Part shown: positions 12,001-21,045 of the stretch, piece by piece
How positions within the stretch are numbered: the stretch's first letter is position 1
Layout: the number at the start of each line of letters is the position of its first letter
NCBI GenBank assembly: GCA_014529385.2
Contig: CM043954.1
Location: 95,995,247 to 96,055,246 of the forward strand
Source of the DNA: Adiantum capillus-veneris
Taxonomy: Eukaryota; Streptophyta; Polypodiopsida; Polypodiales; Pteridaceae
DNA: 60,000 nucleotides
Direction of reading: 5' to 3'
Notes under the pieces: generated by a model
The model's input: only the letters and a program-made list of their open reading frames with translations
Database searches by the model: none
What the model was told of the DNA's origin: nothing
Position numbers and translations under genes: made by a program

Positions 12001-15000
12001 AGAACCCCCCCGGGCAGAAGACTTAGCGTTTTCAGCCAAGGACAGCCTGGCGTTTTCTCCATTGCAGATCAGCCCCAGCGTTTTGCATGGCAGATCAACC
12101 GGCAACAGTTAGACACAACAGATCAGCCTAGCGTTTTTGCATTTGTAGAATCCCGACGACAGAAGGACCAAAATTCAGCCCTAGCGTTTTTGGTTGCAGA
12201 TCAGCCCCGGCGTTTTGCACCTTTACCACGACGAAAAGTCAAGGAACATCAACGTTTTCAGTTTTCAGCAATTAGTACCCGCAGATAAAGTCTCGAACAT
12301 CGCAAATCTCACCTTCCCGCAGCAATTCCTCGCCGCACGGTTAGTTTCCACAAGGTTTATAGTTTCAGCCCGGAAAACGCAGATTTCAGCATCTGCGTTT
12401 TCAGCGCGTCGTCGTCGCATCGTCGTCATCAACATCGTCACCGACATAGAGTCAAAATTCAGCAGATAGAAGATTAGCAGATTTCAGCCCATAGCGTTTT
12501 TGGACAGCAGTAGAAAGATTGCAGATTTCAGCCCTTAGGTCGACTTCGTCATCACCGTCGTCATCGCCGACATAGCCTAGACTTGCATCAGTCTCATGCA
12601 TTCCATTTGTACCAGATTGTGCAATCGTAAGTAGACCACTCTCGCAGACGAAAGTGGGGCCTTCGGAGGAGGGCTTTACATCTCTGGTGTCGTATCTCTC
12701 TTCTCTCTCTATCTCTCAGTCTCATACACTTGCATGCACAGTGTCCATTCACTTTGTTTGTGATCATAGCATTCTCTCATTAAAAACGGAAGGCTCTCCC
12801 TTCCATAAGAATAAAAGGAACCTTGAGCACAGTTCGGAGCACTCATCTTGAGCAAAGCGCAAACAATCATTCCGCTGCACCTAACACAAAGTATCAACTA
12901 AACCATCATCCTTGTGAACAATCACAGCTTTATCCTACAAATCATCATGCTTATCATTATCATGCAAATCATCATGCTCGTGAGTAGTCACATCTTGATC
13001 ATGCAAATCATCATCCTCGTGAATAATCACATCTTGATCATGCAAATCATGTGTGTCGACTCTAGGTTGGCAAGAACTTGTGCTTCTAGGGTTTACGCCC
13101 CTCGGTCGAAATCTGCTCTAAAAAGCATGATAAGGTTTCAACTAATTTTGTGGTCCATTCTTAATCACAAAGAAAATTGACCCTGTTGCCTATAAATTGG
13201 CTCTTTCCTCGGTTGTTAGTGTACATTCAGTATTTCATGTTAGCCGCCTTCAAGAAAAACTAGGTGAAGCTGACTGTTGTGCCTACAGAGGAAAATGTCT
13301 GAGGAGATATTCAAACTGAGTATATTCCTCGAGAACTAGAGGCTGTTTTAAATCACCGTACTCGTCTATCGCACCAATGTGCTTATTACTCAAATTGAAG
13401 GGTCAATTTGAAAAGCTTGCTACTTGGGATTCAGTTAGAGCTTTGAAAGCTCGGTATCCCGACTACATTGATGAGGGCATTTATCGTTCTTAAGGAGGGA
13501 AGCATGTTGTGTCCCCATCATAGGAGAGGAATCTAGTCTATGACAAGTGTCCAATGTCCGAGCGGACTAGTGTGAATCCAACCATTGTGGCTGATCACTT
13601 TTATAGCAGGCCAAGGCCTCATTTGAAAGAGAACCTCCACAAGCAGAGTGCTAGTGGTGAGCCCGCGAGGCTAGGAGTGCACGAGGTCACCTCGAGGAGG
13701 GGAGGCCGTGTGGTATGGGACAGCTGGGCTTACAAGTGTACGCCTACATTCACAAACGCTCGCCCAGCTAGGAGGTGTTTCCGGATGATGGCTATGGTCG
13801 AGTGGTTGGTCCGATGCTTGTTCCATTGGCAGTCCAAGTAGTCGAGAGATCCTTCTTTAGTTCGTTTCAACAACCCTCATCTCGGGGAATTACTCTTCTT
13901 TTAAGGGAGGAGATATGTCACAAAGTGATGACGAGGCATTTTGGCACCCAACTAGAAGAGTTAAAAGAGAAGTTGCTCATCAATATTTTTATGGCAATTG
14001 ATTTTGGTGCTTTTTGGCACTCGTACAAAAAATTGTGATGTTTAGTTTCTTTTGGACACGCATCTATAAAAGAGAGGCCAGAAGTGCCAATGGAGCAAGG
14101 TGCAACTCTGTGGATGACTCAAGGGGAGAATATAGACTCTCCGACAGATATAGCTTCGACTTTGAATAAGAAATATTGAAAGAAGCGCCTGGTTGAGGGG
14201 CCAATGCCTACAAGAGTGGAACTCTGCCATTGTGTCTCGTCTACTTTGCTCCTTGTTAAGCTCAAGCTTGCTTTTTAGTTTAGTTTGTTCAATATTGTCT
14301 GATGTGTTTACTGCCTTTGTCACGTGAATTATTGATTAAACGCAATGGGCTACTCATTGAGCTGGGGCTGATTGTGGGTGTTGCAAAACCTCTCGCAACA
14401 CTAGGGACCAGATCTAGAGAGGATACACAGCAATCAAGGGGCAATAGGTGAAAGAGAATAGATGGAGAGATGAAGGTACTAGATAGGCAGCAATGGATGC
14501 ATTTGTTCAGGCAGAAAGACGAGATGATAAACTATAATGAGGGTGATGAGTTGCTAAGCAAACGCTAGCTAAGGCTGTTAAAAATGCTTACACGTGCTAG
14601 TAGGACGACCTTTGAGTTCGAATGAAAGATTGCTTGAGTTCCAAAAATGAGCACCTCGAGCTCCTTAACCTAGCTAACCTAAAACTTTATAACCGGCTTA
14701 TCCTATCTAACTGAACTCAAATTAGGGTTGTAGGATAGCCTCAAATTCCAAAACAAAATGCCTTTGACTTCCAAAACTCCCCTTGGTTGGACAAATGTGC
14801 GATGTGCACACCCCTACATGAGTACATATCTACCTAAAAGCTCATTATATTGGGATGAGACCTGAGAGAACTTGAGGCTACAAGCATATGCTGCCAAATG
14901 CCCACCCAAGTGTCACAACACCCCTCAAACACAACTCTTTATGCAAAGAGGGTTGCAACTTGAAAGGACTATTTTGTTTAAACATGCGGATCCTACAAGC

Positions 15001-16587
15001 ATGTTCACAACATCGCTTGTACAAAATCCCAAGGGCCCACAGACACTAATTTGCACTACAAGTAGGTGTATGATGTCCATGACCAACACACATCCAGATT
15101 GCATGTGACGAGATGAGACAAGACTTCATTCCAACGTCAAAGTCCTGCGAAAAGATGAGATGAATGCCCAATATATGTTCCATTAGCTATAGACTGAAAT
15201 ATAAGATTACAACAAAAAGGCTTGACATGAAGCTTTATGTATCATGACATGGATTTTATGAGAACATTCCTATTGAAAAGAGAGTAACACAACTGGCTGC
15301 AAGCACCTGAGAACCCCAATCTGTTTTCTTTCAGTGTTGTGTAACCTTCCTCAAAGTATTATTGGTCACTTGCTTGGGTGAAGGAATAGGTTGTGACTAA
15401 CATGAAAGCAACTGCAACCTCTGTCACTATAGAAGGGTGAAAGGGTTAGATTTGCACCCTTCGCCGCAGGGAGTTCCAAGTAGTCTAGCACAGAGTAGAC
15501 ATGTTCGCGATACCATGAGGTGACTTTTACTAGAGGTGATTCAGCCTTCAGGGCAGCCACAATGAAAGGGGTAAAGCCCTCTTATGTTATGGCTCTTGTT
15601 TTCGATCCTTCAGTAATAAAAGAGGCATCTTAATCATCAGGCTGCCTGGACATAAAAAAGCTTTTCCGGATAGAACTCTTCCATTATGATACATTGTGCT
15701 CGATAAATATTCCTAGTTTTACTTTGAGGATGATAATATATCTCCAATGCTTTTCATTGGGGGCAACCTTACACTTCAACAAATTGCAAACCATACAAAA
15801 AGCCATCCAACTGGCCCTAGTCTTGCATAAGGCAGGAAATTTACTGTAATGGAAAAAAATACAGGTTTTGACAGTACAATAGGTTTAGTTTAAAGATAAA
15901 ATTCTTGCACCCCCTCTACACATCAATACAGCATACAATAAAAGGCAAACTCAAACAAGACAAGCAAGACACCGCCTTCAGTGGTCACATACATACATGA
16001 CTGAGTTGCAGTAATTTCTAACGCTCTTCTAACCTTCTAGCTGGTGAGTTGTAAGGAACATCAAACAGTACTCAAATTTTGCAACAAAAAAAAAAAAGAG
16101 TCCATACAAAAGGTACTTCCTAATGCCAGCATTTGATACCTTTGGGAGAGTACTGAACATAAGACTCAGAGTTCCCCTGCAATTTGTATGCGCTTGCCTT
16201 CGGTCTTTGTTGAAGGAGCTCCTCAAGTTCCTTGTAGCAGGAAAGCTTAACTGACCCTGCCCTATCGAATGGCTTGGCTTTCCTATACTCCTTAAGTAGG
16301 TTCCTCCATTTGTCAGTACACATTGTAGCTGACCTGTCATACCCTCTTTCTCTCATCTTGAATGATATTTGTTCCCATAGATGCTTGTTAGATTTTGATG
16401 TGTTAAATAGCGCATCCAGCTCCCTCCTAAAAGCAATGAGGGCTCTTATCTCATCTTGGACCCATGTCTCAGCCCTCTTCTTTGGAGCCTTGTTTTCATG
16501 ATCTTCCCCACCTGCCTCTGACATAAGAATTTGTTCCGAGGGAAGATGTAGTGATGGGGGTGTCATTTCGTTCATGATGACCTCCAT
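2859..16587 (-). CDS. GT-1: Trihelix transcription factor, GT-1 type (three recognised exons, join of 16587-16140, 3781-3560, 3061-2859)
   Basis: A nuclear DNA-binding factor of the plant-specific trihelix family; GT-1 proteins bind GT elements of light-regulated promoters (family knowledge). The exons share phase and have GT/AG borders: donor at 16139-16138, acceptor at 3783-3782, donor at 3559-3558, acceptor at 3063-3062. Each junction splits a Gly codon as G|GT. Joined, they give 296 residues: NLS-like APKKR (about 34-38), trihelix about 40-105 with the three signature tryptophans W42, W71 and W94, then the GT-1-specific C-terminal domain. Arabidopsis GT-1 is about 400 residues. The missing part is the linker with the PWNWR-type motif, which I could not find in the 12.4-kb intron. 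That exon may be lost, diverged or overlooked. The coding parts carry no stop or frameshift. Confidence 0.92.
3062..3559 (-). other. GT-1-like gene, 498-bp last intron
   Basis: The intron has GT...AG borders and no recognised insertion. Open frames inside it are not supported by any domain. Confidence 0.8.
3560..3781 (-). CDS. GT-1: GT-1-like gene, exon for the GT-1-specific C-terminal domain
   Basis: The exon encodes 73 residues plus split codons at each end, with the patterns [37 protein letters not shown] and [15 protein letters not shown]. These match the GT-1 C-terminal region, not GT-2. The acceptor is TTCTTTTGCAG|GT and the donor is CAGG|GTATGT. It keeps phase 1 on both sides, so it can splice directly to the trihelix exon or to an unseen phase-1 exon. 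Confidence 0.92.
4905..5042. repeat. Degenerate minisatellite of GAGGTTCTTG-like units
   Basis: About 140 bp of imperfect 9-15-bp repeats around the core GGTTCTTGAG. On the minus strand it reads as a basic peptide rich in SRT and REP. It lies on the left flank of element A within the gene's intron. Confidence 0.8.
5234..5902 (-). repeat. Element A 3' LTR
   Basis: This is a direct copy of 8686-9358, bounded in the plus reading by TGTCACAAGACGGGC and GTTTGTTACA. It differs from its partner by scattered substitutions and a shorter TG tract near the right end. Confidence 0.93.
5903..5913 (-). promoter_or_regulatory. Element A polypurine tract
   Basis: The minus strand reads AAGGGGGGA directly before the 3' LTR start TGTAACAA, as required for plus-strand DNA priming. 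Confidence 0.85.
6272..6640. repeat. Degenerate tandem repeats before element A's 3' LTR
   Basis: Five related units of about 45 bp begin CTCCCCCCGYAAATAACCA and end GGGCCATGAGTA. They start near 6276, 6336, 6467, 6520 and 6588. Spacing is irregular (about 50-130 bp). The last two units are nearly identical. They sit in the non-coding region between protease and PPT. Confidence 0.8.
6835..7256 (-). pseudogene. Element A retropepsin-like protease region, broken
   Basis: The minus strand encodes [11 protein letters not shown], a degraded D-[ST]-G active site (DPR), then [13 protein letters not shown], the typical retropepsin end motif. An in-frame stop interrupts it near 7100. No RT follows. 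The next 200 bp lead into tandem repeats and the PPT. Confidence 0.72.
7398..8469 (-). pseudogene. Element A gag, broken
   Basis: Three minus-strand pieces form one gag: an N-terminal part (8469-8272, starting near MDSTEYLQF), a proline-rich linker with a polyproline run and YPYYPYPGY (8238-8035), and the retrotransposon gag domain (8027-7398), which keeps WW after NAMQ and the pattern [12 protein letters not shown]. The first two are in one frame separated by a stop. A frameshift near 8030 separates the third. The end reads RCF, probably the start of a lost zinc knuckle. Confidence 0.82.
8673..8684 (-). promoter_or_regulatory. Element A primer binding site (initiator Met tRNA)
   Basis: The minus strand reads TGGTATCAGAGC one base after the LTR end, the standard complement of the plant initiator Met-tRNA 3' end used by many Ty3 and copia elements. 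Confidence 0.9.
8686..9358 (-). repeat. Element A 5' LTR
   Basis: The plus reading begins TGTCACAAGACGGGC and ends GTTTGTTACA. U3 is at the high-coordinate end. It contains a (TG)n tract near 9172-9190, three ACGT-core motifs and a TATA-like box (separate entries). Confidence 0.93.
8852..9153 (-). promoter_or_regulatory. Element A LTR promoter: three TGACGTGGCA-type boxes and a TATA-like box
   Basis: On the minus strand the U3 region carries TGACGTGGCA at 9059-9068, 9106-9115 and 9141-9150, with further ACGTTGG-type cores beside the first two. The TATA-like ATATAAAG lies about 200 bp downstream at 8852-8858. ACGT cores of this form are bZIP-binding sites in plants. Function in this LTR is inferred only from sequence and position. 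The left LTR keeps the same layout with one core mutated to ATGT. Confidence 0.6.
9364..9518 (-). promoter_or_regulatory. Element C leader with primer binding site at 9506-9517
   Basis: The minus strand reads TGGTATCAAAGC one base after the LTR end ...CCTTACA, a PBS of initiator-Met type. The remaining leader runs to the element A insertion point and would continue left of 5234 before A inserted. Confidence 0.7.
9519..10345 (-). repeat. Element C LTR, downstream (R/U5-side) part, minus orientation
   Basis: The reverse complement matches 12015-12886, the distal two thirds of the full C-family LTR, and ends at the PBS. It carries many copies of AAAACGCT. It stops near the box GAGCTTAGCGTTTT at the same LTR position where the plus-strand piece at 10685-11105 also stops. 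Confidence 0.75.
10346..10684 (+). pseudogene. Element C internal 3' end with polypurine tract
   Basis: Non-coding or degraded gypsy-like sequence on the plus strand that ends AAAAGGAGGGGA (10673-10684) directly before an LTR start TGTCACGTGCAC. No domain is recognisable in the 114-residue open frame here. Confidence 0.55.
10685..11105 (+). repeat. Element C LTR, upstream (U3) part, plus orientation
   Basis: It matches 11598-12015 of the full LTR: shared blocks CAGCATGACCATCA, TATTTTCCCTATTTT and AAGTGACTTT, and a TATA-like ACTATATAAG at 10996-11005. It ends abruptly at GGAGAGCGTTTTTT. Together with 9519-10345 it accounts for one LTR in two halves of opposite orientation. Confidence 0.75.
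11106..11592. other. Anonymous intron sequence
   Basis: Nothing recognisable. The 83-residue minus frame at 11124-11375 has no known motif. Confidence 0.5.
11598..12886 (+). mobile_element. Probable solo LTR of the element C family
   Basis: A full 1,289-bp LTR starts TGTCACATTACAC and ends CACCTAACA. It is flanked by CGAAG (11593-11597) and CAAAG (12887-12891), a 4-of-5 match as expected for an old TSD. There is no PPT before it and only a poor PBS-like match after it, so a solo LTR from LTR-LTR recombination fits best. A TATA-like ATATATAAGC is at 11923-11932. The downstream half repeats the motif GCGTTTT about nine times. Confidence 0.7.
12928..13052. repeat. 39-bp tandem repeat, about three units
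   Basis: The block TCACATCTTGATCATGCAAA recurs with a 39-bp period (12988 and 13027), preceded by a more diverged unit of ATCATGC-rich sequence. Confidence 0.8.
13210..13504 (+). pseudogene. Gypsy pol C-terminal remnant followed by a polypurine tract
   Basis: Frame-shifted plus-strand pieces read [14 protein letters not shown], then [14 protein letters not shown] and RYPDYIDEG before a stop. This resembles the post-integrase (chromodomain-like) tail of a gypsy polyprotein. AAGGAGGGA lies at 13492-13500 and TGTTGTGTCC starts at 13505, consistent with PPT and the LTR start. The rest of the element is missing. Confidence 0.6.
13505..14400 (+). repeat. Possible LTR following the pol remnant
   Basis: It starts TGTTGTGTCC after the PPT-like tract. 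No second copy is present in the window, so the right border (perhaps near 14385-14400) is not defined. Confidence 0.3.
14401..16139. other. Anonymous intron sequence; one unexplained minus frame at 15366-15615
   Basis: No transposon ends or domains are seen. The minus frame 15615-15366 contains [18 protein letters not shown] and [12 protein letters not shown], a protein-like composition that I do not recognise. It has no match to the expected GT-1 linker, so it is left unassigned. Confidence 0.4.
16140..16587 (-). CDS. GT-1: GT-1-like gene, exon with trihelix DNA-binding domain
   Basis: The exon encodes the trihelix domain: [11 protein letters not shown], then [16 protein letters not shown] and [16 protein letters not shown], near-identical in pattern to GT-1 proteins. 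The first in-frame ATG is at 16587 and an in-frame TAG lies about 27 bases upstream, so the frame cannot extend further without splicing. An acceptor-like CAG at 16610-16608 sits just before the exon in a matching phase, so an upstream exon is possible (see 17108-17153). The exon ends AAAG|GTATCA after SPK, leaving phase 1. Confidence 0.93.
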
Positions 16588-16605
16588 TTTGCAATGGTTG
16601 AACAA

Positions 16606-17393
16606 AGCTGCCTAAGCCCATGTGCTAAAACATCTAGCCGCGTCGCACACTCGAGGTCCTCTATTTCAATTACTCGTGTTTTGCACAAGGATGGAGACAG
16701 ACAGAGCCACCAAGAAAGGCTTCTGTCTGGCCGAACCAGAAAATAGTTGCAAACAAGAATGCAAAGCAACTGCGCAATTGGACAACAGTGCTTCACCCAC
16801 AAAATCGCATATAACTTCAGCAACCCACCATAAACGCCTGGCAGGAAAAACATATACAAAAAGAGGCCAATGTGAGCTATAAATGAGCTCCCGCGCCTGA
16901 TGAAGACGCCCTACTTTGGGCGTCCGGTATGCTACATGTCACAAGAACTAATCATTACTTAACCCAAGCTTAAACCAAGGCGTCGCTCTGCATGTGCTTC
17001 TGCGATGGCTTCTGTAGAGCCGTGAGTCAGGCCGGTAAAAGGAGGGAGTTCTAAAACAGAAACGAACGGCGAAGATGGATTCACGACTTGGACAGCAAGG
17101 ACCCTACCTGTAGTGGACTTTTGGGCGTCATCTTCGACAGAACAAGACTCCATGGCTTACAGAGCGCTCCGCAGAGGGGACGAGAGTAATGCAGCGCAGG
17201 TTTCGTCGCAACCCACCCATGGTTTAGGCCTAGTAACCCCGCACCAACCCCCTGCACAGCTTCAACCTAACCGTGGTTCGAGACAGTCTCACAATTTTGC
17301 TCGACCAAGTTTTGATGAGGTGTTCAAATTTTGGATCGTATTGGAAAAACAAGCCGACACTAACGCGTAGACGGTGGCACTGTCTCCTATTGT

Positions 17394-17394
<1 letters not shown>
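16606..17394 (-). promoter_or_regulatory. Upstream region of the GT-1-like gene
   Basis: This should contain the 5' UTR and promoter. GC content is higher than in the flanking transposon DNA. I see no convincing TATA box. The plus frame 17113-17370 has no known motif. Confidence 0.45.
17108..17153 (-). CDS. Candidate alternative first coding exon of the GT-1-like gene
   Basis: An ATG at 17153 opens a 15-codon reading frame (MESCSVEDDAQKSTT) that ends ACAG|GTAGGG, a good donor, in phase 1. The acceptor CAG|CTTTG at 16608|16607 would complete the codon and enter the trihelix exon in frame, about 20 bases upstream of the internal ATG. This would make the main frame continuous past the upstream stop. 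The polypyrimidine tract is weak, so this is a hypothesis. The same region could be 5' UTR. Confidence 0.3.
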
Positions 17395-17429
<35 letters not shown>

Positions 17430-17446
17430 GACTGCTTGAGCAGCGC

Positions 17447-17489
<43 letters not shown>

Positions 17490-17516
17490 TTGGCAGCACA
17501 AATGAGAGAGAGATAG
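17395..17516. repeat. Composite (AG)n minisatellite, three blocks
   Basis: AG tracts at 17395-17427, 17451-17484 and 17503-17512 are separated by related 22-24-bp spacers ending CAGCRCAAATGAGAG. The whole is a tandem repeat of about 56 bp whose units embed a microsatellite. Confidence 0.88.
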
Positions 17517-18934
17517 TGAGAAAGATACGCTATTTTTATTAGTAGCCTTAAAAATAGCCTAGCAAGCATAAAAGAATGCCTAAAAAGTGTGTACACAATT
17601 TGGTAGGCACCATGCCTGTATCACTACCTACAAGCAGGCAGTGCCAACAAGAGAGGAGAGAGATTAGTAATGCACTTCATTACTACACAACCCTTTGCAT
17701 TTAGCTTCATACTAGTACGACCAGCCCCCTTCGGGGGCCTCTCTCTCTTTCTCTCTCCCTCTTTATCATGTGCACGGGGGCTTCTTTCAGTTTTGGAGTT
17801 TAGCCTTCATGTCGCAGATTTCGACACATGTAAAGGGCTCCCCCTTCCGCTATATTATGTTAGTTTAGATACGATTCTTTTAGCTTGAATACAATAATAA
17901 AATTTTCCAGAGGAGAAGTATGTGCCAACGTTTTTCAAAAAAGAAAGCAGGTGGCAAATCTTGAACAGATTCTGGTGACCGAGCTAAATTTTTAAAAAAA
18001 ACAATGATCTTGAAGGGCAACGATGGTGTTCATGATTGAAGGGGATGTCAAAGCATGGACCTGAGAATCAAGGCGTCAGCAGGTGGTAACCATAGGTGAA
18101 TCACATGCTCGGAGGGGGTTGCAACATCTTTTTTTTTATTAAACGGTAGGAGATGCCAACATCAGAGGCAATCGGCTGAGGTGGTTAGTGCTAGGACTTT
18201 TAGAGCAACCGTGCCCAAGTTCAAATTTGGATTCACAGCTGGAGTTTTTCTTGCTCTATGCGCCACTGTCAGACAACGAACGAATCTTGCCAGATTCGCT
18301 TGTAATATTATAATGAAACTGCGAGTATGTAGTGTGTGTGTGTAGGAGGATTTCAATAATCAGAGCACAAAGATGACAATCATCTAATAATAACCAGGGT
18401 ATGTCCTACACATTTTAGAAAGTAGCAAATAAGGAAAAATCTTTTGAAGATGCCAGCTATGTCAAAAAGGAGAAGACTCGCCACGATATGCACATGACGC
18501 AAGCGAACGAGGGCACGTAGCTAGCGCTCAGAGAGGGCAAGGCAGGTGAAGGTAGCAAAGAGGACAAGCCGACAGATGTCCTTGATCAGGCCTCGTACGT
18601 CATAGCACAAGCATAAAAATGCCTACTTACTAGCAGTAGACATTTGCACTTTTTTGAAGGCCTTCTTAAGTTGTTGTCAAAATCAGAACCTTGCTCCATG
18701 TTTCTTGTGTCAATTTTCCATTGCCTTTGCCTTCACCTTGGCCGTCGTGCCTTGCTACAAAAACCACGATTTCGAGATAACCAACCCTACCATTACTTTG
18801 ATTAGACCATGCCTTAGAAGCGGTGGTTGTCTTCCCTTGCGCAAATCATACATGGAGCCTTGCTCCTTCAACTTGCGACCTTTTCATGACGCCTTTGCAT
18901 GGAATGGCCTTGCTCTTTTGCATGGCGTCACTCC
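17517..18934. other. Anonymous intergenic sequence
   Basis: No supported gene. The plus frame 18654-18938 is cysteine-rich but matches nothing known to me. Short T- and A-rich runs are present. Confidence 0.45.
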
Positions 18935-19364
18935 CTGAACTCACATGTAGATTTGCTTTGCTTTGAGTGTCGATTGCCAAGATCAGATCTTGCCAAGTAT
19001 TGGTGGATCTCGTGGATCCCTTTTATGATGTAAGTTGAATCTTTACCTAAAATTGGCTTGTTGTTGTGGTTGTCGACCTTTGATCATTGGCTTGGGTAGA
19101 TTCTTGCTTGATGTCAAGCGGAATCTAAATCCAAGCTTGAATTTGAAAACTGAACTCACATGTAGATTTGCTTTGCTTTGAGTGTCGATTGCCAAGATCA
19201 GATCTTGCCAAGTATTGGTGGATCTCGTGGATCCCTTTTATGATGTAAGTTGAATCTTTACCTAAAATTGACTTGTTGTTGTGGTTGTCGACCTTTGATC
19301 ATTGGCTTGGGTAGATTCTTGCTTGATGTCAAGCGGAATCTAAATCCAAGCTTGAATTTGAAAA
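18935..19364. repeat. Nearly perfect tandem duplication, 2 x 215 bp
   Basis: Unit 1 is 18935-19149 and unit 2 is 19150-19364, both starting CTGAACTCACATGTAG and ending GAATTTGAAAA. I find a single base difference (AAATTGGCTTG against AAATTGACTTG). There are no terminal repeats of a transposon. It is a recent local duplication. Confidence 0.95.
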
Positions 19365-19621
19365 CTTTGGTTTGGAATCGATGAACTTTGAATTATCAAC
19401 TTTCCTGCATTTTGTGTAGGTATAGATTGTCATATCCTTGCTTGCTCGATCGACTTCTATGCCTATCGGATCATGTGCATTCATAAGCAAACTACTCCCT
19501 TCTTGTGCACCCTTGTTGGTAGGGAGCGAGCCCTCAAGATGGCCCCTTAACACTTAGGCCACCCATAGCTCAAAGCTTTCAGTGTGAAAGCAAGGCCAAC
19601 GTTAGTGATGGCGCTACATAC

Positions 19622-20080
<459 letters not shown>

Positions 20081-20310
20081 GCTCTGATACCACTCAAAGG
20101 ACGAGAGAACTACCGCATGCTCTTCTCCACTCATCCATCTTCCCCTATAGTTGGCCCATCACCCGATCTCTAGTAGTCCTTAAATTGAATGCCTAGCCGG
20201 CCTTGCCTAGGAGCCGTGCCCCTCATTGGTCCTACCCTTGTCCTTACATATGGCCTCGGGAGAGAACGGTAGCATATGAGATGTAAAATTATGAGCATTC
20301 CCCCATGAGA
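20081..20310 (-). repeat. Possible short LTR with PBS-like and PPT-like flanks
   Basis: The minus strand has TGGTATCAGAGC at 20092-20081, and a purine tract ATCTCATGGGGGAA at 20311-20298 before TGCTCATAATTTT. An LTR of about 205 bp between them is possible, but the end next to the PBS is not CA and no second copy is seen. Confidence 0.22.
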
Positions 20311-20802
20311 TATTAAAAGCGAGTGTTTGTTGTCTGCACCGGGTGTTGCAACTCGTTTATCTAGGTGAGGACCGGTATTCTCAAGACCCACATACAAGAT
20401 TTTACATGTTTTGATCTCAATTCATGCATTACAAACTTGTTATCTTGGGTGATGTAATACTATATACTCTTTTGTCGATGATAGCAAGACCCCTCTTCCA
20501 CCTAGTACCCAATAGACCATTATTGCACTAGGCACGTAATAGATGGGGTTGATGCGTAGATCATGTAAGTTGATCCTCATTTTCCATAATTGTTTAGCAT
20601 AACCTCATCTAGCTGCAACGTTCTTTGGGCTTGATTCTATGTGACATTCAACTCTTGTGACTCGCTCTTTATCACACCTTTCCAAAGATGTCATAGCCTC
20701 TCCTCTAGATGATGACACACATCACGATCATATTGGACTTGGTGATGCTTCTCAATGTCACCTGCAACATCGCACACGCACACGCACACACACACACACA
20801 CA

Positions 20803-20834
<32 letters not shown>

Positions 20835-21045
20835 AAGTTCATAAATAGAGGTGTTTCGCCATAATTGATGTGTAGTGGGACTCTATTGTCAAGGTATGCA
20901 TGATTGGCTTTGTTATTTTGTATCTATTCCTATGTGTTTCTAGAGGATTGCCGCACCATCATTGTAGCACGAGATTACATTTGTGCTAGTTTATCCTTGT
21001 CTCCCCTCTCTTACAGTGTGCATATGAAGTGCGTTCGTTCAATGA
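20311..21045. repeat. Anonymous sequence with (CA)n and (GA)n at 20773-20834
   Basis: A CA tract (20777-20800) is followed within 10 bp by a GA tract (20811-20834). Nothing else is recognised. Confidence 0.75.

Larger units (their letters stand above)
3782..16139 (-). other. GT-1-like gene, 12.4-kb transposon-filled intron
   Basis: The borders are GTATCA at the donor and TTTTGCAG at the acceptor. The intron contains element A, C-family LTR pieces, a probable solo LTR, a gypsy pol remnant and anonymous DNA (3784-4900 and 14400-16100 show nothing recognisable). If the missing GT-1 linker exon exists it should lie here in phase 1. I looked for the codons of a WNW motif on the minus strand and did not find them. 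Confidence 0.8.

Noticed and set aside
12928-13052. CRISPR-like array
   Set aside because: The repeats are directly adjacent without unique spacers, and the context is a plant intron.
17113-17370. Plus-strand ORF upstream of GT-1 as a separate gene
   Set aside because: No domain; it overlaps the opposite frame and probable promoter/5' UTR of the minus-strand gene.
20081-20310. A definite TRIM element
   Set aside because: Only PBS-like and PPT-like motifs are seen; the LTR end next to the PBS is not CA and there is no second copy. Kept only as a low-confidence repeat.
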